Position numbers and translations under genes: made by a program. Under the pieces are notes generated by a model. That model ran no database searches. It saw only the letters and a program-made list of their open reading frames with translations, and had not been told where the DNA came from. A stretch of DNA of 64,000 bases from CAVTRI01 sp963737075 (GTDB taxonomy: Bacteria; Actinomycetota; Acidimicrobiia; Acidimicrobiales; Palsa-688): positions 2,418,001-2,482,000 of the forward strand of contig CAVTRI010000002.1 in NCBI GenBank assembly GCA_963737075.1, in the 5' to 3' direction. Of this stretch, positions 1 to 8,268 are shown piece by piece (position 1 is the first letter of the stretch; the number at the start of each line of letters is the position of its first letter).

Positions 1-529
1 GGTGTGGCGCCCAGCCCCACCGACAGCGTGCAGCGAACCATGAACCTGGTGATGCCGCTGCGGTGGCCCGGTGTGGCGTGGAAGGGGGAGCTCGTCCAGA
101 AGCTGTCCGACGCCAGCGAGGCGCTCGTGGTCGGGCTCAACAACGTGGGCACCGTCCACTTCGCCCGGTTCGACCTGGTGGCCGGCAACCTCTGCATGTT
201 CTCGGTCTATGACGGCGAGTTCAGCACGTATATCCGTGACTTCGTGGCAACCGTCGGCGACGTCTTCGATACGGTCATGAGCTTCGTCAAGGATCCGCCG
301 CCGCTCCCCGTGGCTCACAATGTCCACGAGTTCGTCAACTGGGTGGCTCGCCACGACATGTTTCAGTTCCCCGACCAGGGCACAGATTTGGCGCCGAATC
401 TCGAGCGCGCTGGAACGGGCCGGCCTCGTCACCCTCTACCGCAACCGCGACGTCCAGCTCGGCGTGTACCGCGCCTATCCGGGGTACTCGGTGGCGCAGA
501 TACGCCACCACCTGTCAGTCGGCTGGTGA
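1..529 (+). pseudogene. Broken or partial gene upstream of the Dyp peroxidase, frameshifted
   Basis: The gene enters from the left edge. Frame 1 reads as plausible protein (for example FARFDLVAGNLCMFSVYDG) up to about 380, then turns into Arg/Pro-rich shadow sequence. From about 380 frame 2 looks like protein (ALERAGLVTLYRNRDVQLG, later YPGYSVAQIRHHL) and ends with TGA at 527-529. The stop overlaps the Dyp start as TGATG, so the two were probably co-translated. The simplest reading is one protein of about 175 residues with a single-base frameshift near 375-395, real or a sequencing error. I do not recognise the family; the operon-like overlap suggests a partner or co-expressed protein of the peroxidase. 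Confidence 0.5.
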
Positions 530-1869
530 TGTACCAGCTTCCGCTGTCCGACATCCAGGGCAACATCCTGCGCGGCTACGGCCGTCGCTACGGTGCCGTG
601 CGCCACGTCGTGCTCGAGATCCTCGACCCCGCGGCAGCCCGGGCGGCCCTGGCGGGGCTGCCGGTGACGGACGCTGCGGCCGTGCCCGGTCAGACGTGCT
701 GCAACGTGGGGATCACGGCGACGGGGCTGGCGGCGTTGGGCGTCCCGCAGTCGTCCGTGGACACGTTTCCGCCTGAATTCCGTGCTGGCACGGCTGCCCG
801 GGCCCCTCGTCTGGGCGACGTCGGGCCGAGCGACCCCGCCAGCTGGATTCCCGGAATGGCCAGCGTCGACCGCGTCCACATCATCGTTTCCCTCACCAGC
901 GTGGAAAAAGCGGCGTTGGACGACGTCGCCCCCGGGGTCGTGGCCGCGGGCGGCGGGCGCGCATGGCGGCCGGTGTGCGACCCGCTCGACGGCCACGTCC
1001 TCGACGCCGCTACCCGGGTGGTGCACTTCGGCTACGTGGACGGCATCTCCCAGCCCCGCTTCGAAGGTGTACACGACCCCGACGTCTACTCCGATCACGA
1101 GTTCGCGCCGCTGGGCACGGTGTTGCTCGGTCATCCCTCAGCGGTTCCGGGCGTGCGGTGGACAGTGCCGTTCCCGGACGTCCTGGGCCGCAACGGTACA
1201 TTCAACGCCTTCCGGGTGCTCGAACAGGACGTCGCCGGGTTCGAGCGCTTTCTTGCCGACACCGCGGCGGCGACCGGGCTCGACGCCGAGCTCATCGCCG
1301 CCCGCCTGTGTGGCCGGTGGCGCAACGGGGTGCCGCTGGTCCAGGCCGCCTCGTGGGCGGAGGCGGAGTCGCTGGCCGCCGATCCGAACCGCAGCGCGAA
1401 CCTCAACGATTTCGGATATCTCGCCGACGACCCCGATGGACGGCAATGCCCGATCGGCGCCCACATCCGCCGGGCCAACCCGCGCGACGCCGTGATCGTG
1501 CCCCGGCCGGGTAGCCACACCCGGCGTCTCATTCGCCGGGGCATGCCCTATGGGCCGGCCTGGAACCCCGAAGCCCCCGACAACGCATCCCGCGGCTTGT
1601 TGGGCAACTTCCTGTGCGCCGACCTGGCCGCCCAGTTCGAGGCGCTGCAAGGCGACTGGCTCAACCTGGGGCTCCTCGACCCGCGGATTACCACCACTGA
1701 CGATCCCCTGGTCGGTGCGACCAGCCCGCTCGACTGGCATGCCCCTGACGGCTCGGCGGTCGCGCCCCCACCGCAGCTGGTCCGGACCCGCGGTGGCGCC
1801 TACCTGTTCTTGCCGTCGATCCCGGCGGTGCGGTGGATCACATCGGCCGCCTGGAGAGCGTTCGGCTAA
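529..1869 (+). CDS. Dyp-type heme peroxidase
   Basis: A protein of 446 residues. It carries the dye-decolorizing peroxidase signature GYVDG (GxxDG, whose Asp acts in peroxide cleavage) and, further on, GAHIRRANPR, which holds the expected proximal heme His and the conserved Arg/Asn region. It opens with PLSDIQGNILRGYG, a typical Dyp N-terminus, so I start at the ATG overlapping the upstream TGA rather than at the longer open frame. No signal peptide is visible at this start, so the enzyme is probably cytoplasmic or packaged in a compartment. Dyp enzymes use H2O2 to oxidise dyes, phenolics or other substrates; the physiological substrate here is unknown. The 3' end overlaps the convergent zincin gene by 4 bp. 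Confidence 0.9.
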   Translation: MYQLPLSDIQGNILRGYGRRYGAVRHVVLEILDPAAARAALAGLPVTDAAAVPGQTCCNVGITATGLAALGVPQSSVDTFPPEFRAGTAARAPRLGDVGPSDPASWIPGMASVDRVHIIVSLTSVEKAALDDVAPGVVAAGGGRAWRPVCDPLDGHVLDAATRVVHFGYVDGISQPRFEGVHDPDVYSDHEFAPLGTVLLGHPSAVPGVRWTVPFPDVLGRNGTFNAFRVLEQDVAGFERFLADTAAATGLDAELIAARLCGRWRNGVPLVQAASWAEAESLAADPNRSANLNDFGYLADDPDGRQCPIGAHIRRANPRDAVIVPRPGSHTRRLIRRGMPYGPAWNPEAPDNASRGLLGNFLCADLAAQFEALQGDWLNLGLLDPRITTTDDPLVGATSPLDWHAPDGSAVAPPPQLVRTRGGAYLFLPSIPAVRWITSAAWRAFG

Positions 1870-2228
1870 GCCCAGCCCAGTTCTTCCAAACGTTCGTCGG
1901 AGATGCCGAAATGGTGGGCGACCTCGTGGATCACCGTGGTACGCACGAGTTCGACGAGGTGGGCGTCGTCGCGGGCCAGTTGACGGATCGGACCCTCAAA
2001 GATGGTGATGCGGTCAGGCATGACACCGGCGTACGACAAAGGGGAGCGCCGAGTAAGCGCCAGGCCTTCGTACAGGCCCAGCAAGGTGCGGCCCTGCAAG
2101 CCGCGCAGCTGGGTCCGGGTCGGCCAGTCGGCCACCACCACAGCCACGTTTTCCATGCGCCGGCCCAGCTCTTCGGGGATCTCGTCCAGGGCCTCGGCGA
2201 CCAGCTCCTCGAACGAAGTCTCGATCAT
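1866..2228 (-). CDS. Metallopeptidase family protein (minimal zincin type)
   Basis: A 120-residue protein whose C-terminal half carries HEVAHHFG, an HExxH zinc-binding and catalytic motif followed by a downstream acidic stretch (ISDERLEEL). This matches the small zincin-like family that Pfam describes as a possible metallopeptidase. The N-terminus (FEELVAEALDEIPEEL) is also typical of it. No signal peptide or membrane segment is seen, so it is predicted to be a small cytoplasmic metalloenzyme with an unknown substrate. It converges on the Dyp gene, and upstream of its start lies the 65-bp hairpin repeat array. Confidence 0.85.
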   Translation of the reverse strand: MIETSFEELVAEALDEIPEELGRRMENVAVVVADWPTRTQLRGLQGRTLLGLYEGLALTRRSPLSYAGVMPDRITIFEGPIRQLARDDAHLVELVRTTVIHEVAHHFGISDERLEELGWA

Positions 2229-2262
2229 CTGGGCACCATCGCCGGCATGGTGCCCAGCTCTG

Positions 2263-2487
2263 TGCGCAATGGCTCGCTCCCAAGGTCGCTCATTGGTGCA
2301 CCATCCACGGGATGCTGCACCAACCTGTGCTCAATGGTTCGCTCCCAAGGTCGCTCATTGGTGCACCATCCACGGGATGCTGCACCAACCTGTGCTCAAT
2401 GGTTCGCTCCCAAGGTCGCTCATTGGTGCACCATCCACGGGATGCTGCACCAACCTGTGCTCAATGGTTCGCTCCCAAGGTCGCTCA
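2263..2487. repeat. 65-bp tandem repeat, about 3.3 copies, each with a strong hairpin
   Basis: Near-identical units start at 2271, 2336 and 2401, followed by a 22-bp partial copy from 2466 that runs into the stop codon of the LigD-like gene (2485-2487). Each unit holds an interrupted palindrome: TTGGTGCA, one unpaired base, CATCC, a 3-base loop, GGATG, one unpaired base, TGCACCAA. On the minus strand the units start TGAGCGACC right at the upstream gene's stop. There are no unique spacers, so this is not a CRISPR array. Several long open frames across the region are by-products of the repeat. It may act as a terminator or mRNA-stabilising cluster, or be a REP-like mobile repeat. Confidence 0.95.
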
Positions 2488-3516
2488 CGACGGGTCCTTC
2501 GGCTTTCGTGCCCGGCTGGGCGCGACGCGGGGAGGCTCTCCCGGCATCTTCGGATAAACGGGCGGCCAGGGCGCGTCTTCGAGCCCAGCGGCGCGGTCGC
2601 GCTCGTGGAGGGCGAGCAGCGGTTCCAACGATTGCGGGTTGGCGGCGAGCGGCGCCCACGGGTCTCCCGAATCGCGGACGCGTGCGGGAACGGTGGCGAT
2701 GGTCAGCTCGTCGGGAGTGACGGCCGCCAGCTCGTCCCAGCCGAACGGCGTGGACACCTGAGCCCCGGGACGGGCCCGGACCGACCAGGCGCCGAAGATC
2801 GTCTTGTGAGGGGCGTTCTGGTTGAAGTCAACGAACACCCGGGTCCCGCGTTCCTCTTTCCACCAGGCGGCGGTGATCAGGTCCGGGCGCCGCCGCTCGA
2901 GCTCGCGGGCCGCCGCCACCGCCGCCGAGCGCACCTCATACGAGGTCCATCGCGGCGCCAGGTGGGAGAACACGTGGATCCCACGGTTGCCGGTCGTCTT
3001 CGGAAGGGCGAGGACGCCCAGCTCGTCGAAGAGGGCGCGCACCTCGACCGCCGCCTCCTGCACCATGGGCCACGTGACGCCCGGCGTCGGATCCAGATCG
3101 ATACGCAGCTGGTCGGCGTGGTCGGGGTCCGAGGCGAGGGAGGGCCACACGTGGAAGCCCAGGCAGGCCAGATTGACCGCCCACAGCACGTGGGCGAGAT
3201 CCCGGGCGACGAGCGCCTGCGACGTCGTCCCGTTGGGGGTCGACACCACCGTGGTCTCCAACCAGCTGGGCCGCTGAGCGGGGACCCGTTTTTGGAAGAA
3301 AGACGGCCCGGTGGCGCCGTTCGGGAACCGCTGCAGCAAAACCGGCCGGCCGCCCATCGCCGCCATCAGCGGGTCCTCGACGGACTGGTAATACCGGACG
3401 AGATCGAGCTTGGTGTCTCCACGTTCGGGAAAGAGCATCTTGTCCGGGTGGCTGATCCCGACCTCCCGCCCTGCTGCCTCGACGGCAATCTCGTCGCTGT
3501 GACGATCAGTCGGCAT
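2485..3516 (-). CDS. ligD: Stand-alone LigD-type polymerase/primase module (NHEJ)
   Basis: A 343-residue protein matching the archaeo-eukaryotic-primase-like polymerase domain of bacterial LigD. It shows HPDKMLFP near the start, the metal-binding pair in LRIDLDP, KTTGNRGIHVF for nucleotide contact, and VFVDFNQNA with the third catalytic Asp. There is no ligase or 3'-phosphoesterase domain, so it is a free-standing polymerase module, as also found in mycobacteria. Such modules fill gaps and add ribonucleotides at double-strand breaks with Ku. No ku gene is in the window. Its start overlaps the hydrolase 3' end by 11 bp, making it the last gene of a four-gene minus-strand chain. The gene symbol is by family only. 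Confidence 0.85.
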   Translation of the reverse strand: MPTDRHSDEIAVEAAGREVGISHPDKMLFPERGDTKLDLVRYYQSVEDPLMAAMGGRPVLLQRFPNGATGPSFFQKRVPAQRPSWLETTVVSTPNGTTSQALVARDLAHVLWAVNLACLGFHVWPSLASDPDHADQLRIDLDPTPGVTWPMVQEAAVEVRALFDELGVLALPKTTGNRGIHVFSHLAPRWTSYEVRSAAVAAARELERRRPDLITAAWWKEERGTRVFVDFNQNAPHKTIFGAWSVRARPGAQVSTPFGWDELAAVTPDELTIATVPARVRDSGDPWAPLAANPQSLEPLLALHERDRAAGLEDAPWPPVYPKMPGEPPRVAPSRARKPKDPS

Positions 3517-4327
3517 GCGCCTCGTGCCACTTGGCGATCACCGCGGCCAGCTCCGCGGCCGCCTCGTATGGCACCATGTGGCCGGCGTCGGGCACCGGCG
3601 CCTGGGTCACCGAAGCTCCGGTCAGTGCCGCTGTCCAACGGTCGCCGTACGCGGGAACGATGTACCGGTCGGCGTCGCCCCACACCAGCAGGGTCGGTGC
3701 GGTGACCCGGTACAGGCGCTTGGCCAGCTGCCGTTCGGGGATAGGGAACAAGATCTTCCCGGCCGTTCCCAGCCGGCGGGCGTTGGCGATCAAGAAATCC
3801 GTCAGCGCCTCCATGTTGTCGAAGTCCACACCACCTGTCAGCAGGCTGGCACCAGCGCCGGGGTCCGCGAAGAGCAGTTCCGCGAACTGGAACGGCAGCA
3901 GGCTGAACAGGTCCGGCACGGGAAGGTCATCGTCCCATAGCCCGTTGGGCGCGATGAGGACCAGGCCGGCCACCCGCTGTGGGCAGACGGCCGCCATCTC
4001 GGCCGCGATCATGCCCCCCATCGAGTGCCCGGCCAAGATGGGCCGGTCGACCCCGAGGGCGTCGACCGTGTCCCAGCCGTGCAGCGTGAAGTCGAGCATG
4101 TCCTCCAGCGACTCTTCACCGGTCGAGGTCCCGTAGCCGGGCAGCTCGGGAGCCAGCACGCGGAAGCCGGCCTCGCCGAGTGCCTCGAAGCACCGGTTGT
4201 CATCGAGCAGCCCGGCGGCCGAGTGCAGCCACACGAGTGGCACGCCGCCTGCGGGGCCGGCTTCGCGAACCGTACAGCGGGTGCCTCTCGCGGTTTCCAC
4301 CGTCCCACCGGTTTCGACCGCCGTCAC
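3506..4327 (-). CDS. Alpha/beta hydrolase
   Basis: An alpha/beta-hydrolase of 273 residues. It has the nucleophile elbow GHSMGG, a likely acid in WGDADRYI and the catalytic His in PDAGHMVPYE. I start at the GTG at 4327, whose GTGA overlaps the stop of the luciferase-like gene by 4 bp; the longer open frame upstream would run into that gene. It resembles meta-cleavage-product and epoxide/ester hydrolases of small organic molecules. The tight coupling to a flavin monooxygenase suggests oxidation followed by hydrolysis in one short pathway, but the substrate is unknown. Confidence 0.85.
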   Translation of the reverse strand: MTAVETGGTVETARGTRCTVREAGPAGGVPLVWLHSAAGLLDDNRCFEALGEAGFRVLAPELPGYGTSTGEESLEDMLDFTLHGWDTVDALGVDRPILAGHSMGGMIAAEMAAVCPQRVAGLVLIAPNGLWDDDLPVPDLFSLLPFQFAELLFADPGAGASLLTGGVDFDNMEALTDFLIANARRLGTAGKILFPIPERQLAKRLYRVTAPTLLVWGDADRYIVPAYGDRWTAALTGASVTQAPVPDAGHMVPYEAAAELAAVIAKWHEAHAD

Positions 4328-5559
4328 GCCTGTACCTCCTCGCGCGCGGTTGCCCTCTCCTCCAGCGGGTGGATCCACCAGCGGTCGTCGTCCGCCCAGT
4401 CCGGCCAGGCGTCGCGTAGCTCGGGCATCACCTTGGAAGCGAACAACTCACTCGATAGGCGGGTCTTCCAGTCCGGCTGGTTGCCGGTGTGCAGCAAGCA
4501 AAACACGTGTCCAATACGTAGCGTTTTGATCATGTGCTCCATCTGGTCACGCACGGTCGCCGGACTTCCGGCGATGACGTGGCCGCCTTCGACGAGGTCT
4601 TTCCACGTCAAATTGGAAAACTCCCGCAGAGCACGCGGTGTAAACTGGGAGAGAGCGCCGGCCTTTATGGTGTTGATGGTCCGATATCCTGGCGGGTCCG
4701 CGAAGCCCGGATATACGTGCAGACACCGGTTGTAGAAGTAGAGGATGTGCTCGGCGTACAGCTTCTCGGCCTCGGCATCTGTGTCAGCGACGCAGATGAT
4801 CTGGGCGAACGCCGCTCGATATGGCGACTCATCCTTGTCCCGGGACGCCACTTGTTCCCAGTAGCCGTCGAGCAGCGCCTTACCTCGCTTGTACCCGCCA
4901 AACGACAAGTACGAGTAGTTATAGTCGTAATCGAGGCAAAAATCCCAAGTCTCGATGGACCCACCTCCTGGGATATAGACCGGTGGGTGCGGCTGCTGAA
5001 TCGGCTTCGGCCACGTGTTGACGTAACGCAGCTGGGTGTACTTTCCGGCGAACGGGAAGGGGTCGTCCGACGCCCAGGCTCTCATGATCAAGTCGTGGGC
5101 TTCCCGGTACTTGTCGCGGGTGAGCGCCGGGATTTGTCCGTAGCAGAAATTGGTGTCCATCGGTGTGCCCACGGGGAATCCGGCCACCAGGCGGCCGCCG
5201 CTGATGCAATCAAGCATGGCAAACTCCTCTGCGACCCGGATGGGCGGGTTGTACAAGGCGATGGAGTTGCCGATGACGCAGATGGCGGCCCGGCGGGTCC
5301 GCCGGGCGAGCGCACTCGCGATCAGATTGGGTGAAGGCATCAGGCCGTAGCCGTTCTGGTGGTGCTCGTTGACGCCGATCCCGTCGAATCCAAGGGCCTC
5401 GGCGTACTCGAGCTGGTCCATGTACTCGTTGTACATGGTGTTGGCCCGGACGGGATCGAAGAGCCGCCGGTCGATGTCCACCCACACCGACCGGTTGGTC
5501 TGGCGGAAGTCATCAGGCAGCGCCGGCCAGGGCATGAGGTTGAACCAGGTGAACTTCAT
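4324..5559 (-). CDS. Luciferase-like (LLM class) flavin-dependent monooxygenase
   Basis: A 411-residue protein with a bacterial-luciferase-type TIM barrel: GFDGIGVNEHHQNGYG after strand 2, GNSIALYNPPIRVAEE, and a C-terminal GSPATVRDQMEHM. This family oxidises substrates with reduced flavin (FMNH2 or F420H2) and O2. The ATG at 5559 follows a good GGGGAGG ribosome site, so the 47-residue extension upstream is rejected. It overlaps the PAP2 gene (ATGA) and the hydrolase (GTGA), showing translational coupling on both sides. Homologues occur in actinobacterial degradation loci; the actual substrate cannot be read from the sequence. Confidence 0.88.
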   Translation of the reverse strand: MKFTWFNLMPWPALPDDFRQTNRSVWVDIDRRLFDPVRANTMYNEYMDQLEYAEALGFDGIGVNEHHQNGYGLMPSPNLIASALARRTRRAAICVIGNSIALYNPPIRVAEEFAMLDCISGGRLVAGFPVGTPMDTNFCYGQIPALTRDKYREAHDLIMRAWASDDPFPFAGKYTQLRYVNTWPKPIQQPHPPVYIPGGGSIETWDFCLDYDYNYSYLSFGGYKRGKALLDGYWEQVASRDKDESPYRAAFAQIICVADTDAEAEKLYAEHILYFYNRCLHVYPGFADPPGYRTINTIKAGALSQFTPRALREFSNLTWKDLVEGGHVIAGSPATVRDQMEHMIKTLRIGHVFCLLHTGNQPDWKTRLSSELFASKVMPELRDAWPDWADDDRWWIHPLEERATAREEVQA

Positions 5560-6599
5560 GGTGCCTCCCCGGGGATCGTGGTGGCGCCAGTCTGCCATCC
5601 GGTACCCGTTTCCACACGAACGGAGCGTCGAGCGCCGATCGGGACCGCGGGGAATGGTGGCGCCGCGGCCGCTACCGGGACGCTTTCCCGGGATTGCCAC
5701 CAGTCGAATACCTGCTCAAGGAGCAGGTAAACGACCACGGTGTACACATAGCCGATCAAGATGTCTATGACGAAATGCTCTGCGCTGTAGACCAGGGCGA
5801 AGGCCATGCCCACGAGGTAGACGACGAGGATGACCCGTACCCACCGGGCTGAGGTCTTCCAGAACACGAGCGTGATGAGCAGTGGATACGCCGCGTGCAG
5901 GGAGGGCATCGACGCCACCGGGTTGGCGTAGGCGCTGCCCTTGAGGATGATCGCGGCCGCCAGGTTGAGATGCACGTGGTCGAGGACGACCGGGACGATG
6001 CGTGTCAGGTGGGGCAGACGGCCGGACGAAGCGACCATCCACGGCGGTTGGGCCGGGTAAAGCACGAAGGTGACGAACCCCGCGAACGTAAGGGTGAGAT
6101 ACATCCACATGAAGCGGCAGAAGCGGCGATAGTTGAGCTTCCACAACACGGCGGCGACGACAAATGGCACCACGAAATGCGACAGGTAGACCACAAAGGT
6201 GAGGTAATCCCAGACGTGCAGGTGGCGGGGATTCCAGAGCCACTGCTGCAAACGGACGGTCCAGGTCCGACCAAAACCGAGCCAGGTATCGGCGTCAAGT
6301 TGTGGCTGGAAGTGGGGAAACCAGTGGGTCGTTGTTGCGTAGCCCCGCATCCAGTTGTAGACGACGAGCGCCCCGAAGAGCGGTAGCCAGTCGCGCACAG
6401 CGCGAGGGCCGCTGCGACGGATGTCGTTGAGGCTGAGCGCCACCAGGAGCGTGAAGAGCCAAAGCAGGACGATGTCGGTGGTGTAGGGGATCCCTGCGAC
6501 CGCGAGGTAGCAGCCGAACGCGATGAGCCACAGGGCCAACCCCACCCGGACGGCGAGGGATCCGATGTCAGTTCCGAGGACGAGTGACCGCCACGGCAC
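5556..6599 (-). CDS. PAP2-superfamily membrane phosphatase/transferase
   Basis: An integral membrane protein of about 347 residues with several hydrophobic helices. It has the PAP2 catalytic motifs: KGSAYANPVASMPSLHAAY (PSLH) and YSAEHFVIDILIGY (second His with a following Asp). The long N-terminal part before the motifs resembles the inositol-phosphotransferase (Aur1-like) branch more than simple PA phosphatases. The GTG at 6599 is preferred because everything upstream is encoded by a 26-bp tandem repeat and reads as Arg/Pro noise, but no clear ribosome site is seen. It is the first gene of the chain leading to the LigD-type polymerase. Confidence 0.8.
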   Translation of the reverse strand: MPWRSLVLGTDIGSLAVRVGLALWLIAFGCYLAVAGIPYTTDIVLLWLFTLLVALSLNDIRRSGPRAVRDWLPLFGALVVYNWMRGYATTTHWFPHFQPQLDADTWLGFGRTWTVRLQQWLWNPRHLHVWDYLTFVVYLSHFVVPFVVAAVLWKLNYRRFCRFMWMYLTLTFAGFVTFVLYPAQPPWMVASSGRLPHLTRIVPVVLDHVHLNLAAAIILKGSAYANPVASMPSLHAAYPLLITLVFWKTSARWVRVILVVYLVGMAFALVYSAEHFVIDILIGYVYTVVVYLLLEQVFDWWQSRESVPVAAAAPPFPAVPIGARRSVRVETGTGWQTGATTIPGEAP

Positions 6600-6633
6600 C
6601 CGCCAAACGTAGCGGGGGGCTGGACGCCGGGTA

Positions 6634-6727
6634 GGGCGGCAGTGGCTGGGCGCCGGGTCGGGCGGCAGTGGCTGGGCGCCGGGTCGGGCGGCAGTGGCTG
6701 GGCGCCGGGTCGGGCGGCAGTGGCGGG
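6634..6727. repeat. 26-bp GC-rich tandem repeat (about 3.5 copies)
   Basis: Units start at 6634, 6660 and 6686, with a partial copy at 6712; a diverged half copy precedes at about 6619. The core reads GGGCGGCAGTGGCTGGGCGC. The array fills the divergent gap between the PAP2 gene and the zinc-ribbon gene. Related single copies occur at 7764-7812, 15897-15930 and inside the gdh gene at about 47995-48040. Confidence 0.9.
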
Positions 6728-6792
6728 GGCAGGCCTGGCTGTTACAGTGCGCGGGCTCACGACACCGGGCGATGGGAGAAGATGAGAGTTGC

Positions 6793-7761
6793 ATGGCTGA
6801 AGGACAGACGTGCCCGGTCGGGCATGAGGTTCCCGCGGGGGTAGCGTTCTGCCCTCAGTGCGGGGCAGCCATCGCCGAACAGACTGGCGCATTCGCGGCA
6901 CCGACGGGTGCAGGAGCGAGCGGTTCGGAGCCGACGATCCATCAACAGGGCTGGGACCAGGGGCAGCAGCCGGGCTGGGATCCGACGGTCTACCAAGAGG
7001 CCGGATGGCAGCAGGGGCAGTCGGGCTGGGGCGGCCCCGGCGTAGAGAATAACTGGGCCCGCACGGCCGGACAGAGTGGCGGCTGGGACCCGAACGTGCA
7101 GCAAGAGGCGGGCTGGGATCGCACGTCGCAGCAGCCGGCCTGGCAACAGGGCCAACAGAGTGGGTGGGATCAGGGGCAGGCGTCGGGCTGGGGCGGGTCG
7201 GGCGCGGCCGCACAGGGCTGGGGCCAGGCCCCGTGGCAGCCGGCGCCCCAGCCGGCGAGGCGCGGCCACAGAGGTGCGATCATCGCCGCCGCGGTCGGGG
7301 CGGCGGCGGTATTCACGGGTGTCATCGTGGCCCTGGTGCTGCTCACGTCGGGCGGCCGTGCCAGTAACGCGAGCGGATACCCCTCGGTGGTTCGCACCAA
7401 TTTCGTCAACAGTTGTCGGTCTGCCGCGGTAGGACAGGGGAGCGCGGCCTCACTGGACACCTATTGCAACTGTGTCTTCGACAAGCTGTCCGCGGCCATT
7501 CCGTTCCATGAATTCCAGCAGGACGAGCTGAACCATATCCAGCCCCCGCAATACCAAAGCATTATCAGCGGCTGCGCGTCGTCGTCCGGATTGTCCATCG
7601 GCAACTCCGGTGGCTCGGGTCTGGGTTCGGGCGGCAGTTCGGGGGGCTCGGGTCTCGGTTCGGGCGGCAGTTCGGGGGGCTCGGGTCTGGGCTCGGGCGG
7701 CAGCTCGGGGGGTTCGGGTCTGGGTTCGGGCGGCAGCTCGGGCGGCTCCGGGGGTTTCTAA
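6793..7761 (+). CDS. Zinc-ribbon, single-pass membrane protein with W/Q-rich and Gly/Ser-rich repeats
   Basis: Domains of this 322-residue protein, in order: an N-terminal zinc-ribbon-like motif (C7, H11, C20, C23; CPVGHEVPAGVAFCPQCG); a region at about 51-150 built from repeated QGW/PGWD/AGWQQG units rich in Trp, Gln and Gly; one membrane helix at about 161-187; an external domain with four Cys (208, 225, 227, 261), likely disulfide-bonded; and a tail of four GGSGLGSGGSS units. The ATG at 6793 is chosen because the zinc ribbon follows directly; an ATG at 6772 is also possible. The topology suggests a cytoplasmic Trp-rich sensor or scaffold and an exported Cys domain. I do not recognise a named function. 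Confidence 0.75.
   Translation: MAEGQTCPVGHEVPAGVAFCPQCGAAIAEQTGAFAAPTGAGASGSEPTIHQQGWDQGQQPGWDPTVYQEAGWQQGQSGWGGPGVENNWARTAGQSGGWDPNVQQEAGWDRTSQQPAWQQGQQSGWDQGQASGWGGSGAAAQGWGQAPWQPAPQPARRGHRGAIIAAAVGAAAVFTGVIVALVLLTSGGRASNASGYPSVVRTNFVNSCRSAAVGQGSAASLDTYCNCVFDKLSAAIPFHEFQQDELNHIQPPQYQSIISGCASSSGLSIGNSGGSGLGSGGSSGGSGLGSGGSSGGSGLGSGGSSGGSGLGSGGSSGGSGGF
7606..7755 (+). repeat. 33-bp coding repeat (four copies) in the zinc-ribbon gene
   Basis: Four tandem 33-bp units encode GSGLGSGGSSG, giving the Gly/Ser tail of the protein. Their DNA (TTCGGGCGGCAGTTCGGGGG) shares the GGGCGGCAGT core with the 26-bp repeat upstream of the same gene. Confidence 0.9.
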
Positions 7762-8268
7762 CCGGGCTGGGTGCCGGGTCGGCGAGTTTCTCGCCCGGCT
7801 GGGCGCGGGTCGGAGCCTGGCGCGCGGCGTGCCGACACTTCGTCGCTACGACGCGCGCTACCGGACCACTTTCGCCGCCGGCCGACTTTAGGCTGCGCGC
7901 TCGGGGCGCCAAATCAAGCACGCTCGCGCACAGTTTGGCGCCGAGATCACCGTGAAAGCTGACCCTGGCGCGCACCGTGCCCGCCAAACATCCCCAGACC
8001 GCGCGCCAGCGTGAGCCAGACACGCGACCGTCGAGCCAGACCGCGCGCCAGCGTGAGCCAGGCACGCGACCGTCGAGGCAGACCGCGCGCCAGCGTGAGT
8101 CAGGCACGCGACCGTCGAGCCAGACCGCGCGCCAGCGTGAGCAGACACGCGACCGTCGAGACACACGCAGCACCACGCCGCGCCACCGACGAGCACGCCC
8201 CCAAGCCAGCATGGCCGACAACCGACAACCGACCACCGACAACCGGCAACCGACAGCCGGCGACAGCG
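7762..8268. other. Intergenic region of about 500 bp made largely of repeats
   Basis: No gene is supported here. Directly after the stop comes a diverged copy of the 26-bp GGCTGGGYGCCGGGTCGG repeat (7764-7812). Next is a stretch with inverted GGCGCCAAA and TTTGGCGCC (about 7907-7945). Then follow the 42-bp array (listed separately) and a CCGACAAC-type simple repeat from 8214 to 8262. The open frames across the region are repeat-driven and Arg/Pro-rich. Confidence 0.8.
7995..8160. repeat. 42-bp tandem repeat, four copies
   Basis: Units begin at 7995, 8037, 8079 and 8121; the last is 2 bp shorter. The unit starts CAGACCGCGCGCCAGCGTGA and ends ACGCGACCGTCGAGC. There is no spacer between copies. 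The GCGCGCCAGCG core recurs at about 54600 and 54745 in the window. Confidence 0.95.

Noticed and set aside
2002..3705. Long plus-strand frame of 567 codons across the 65-bp repeats and the LigD-module gene
   Set aside because: It is repeat-driven at the start and antisense shadow afterwards; the minus strand carries clear LigD polymerase motifs.
2263..8160. CRISPR arrays at the 65-bp and 42-bp repeats
   Set aside because: Repeats are directly tandem with no unique spacers, and no cas genes are present.
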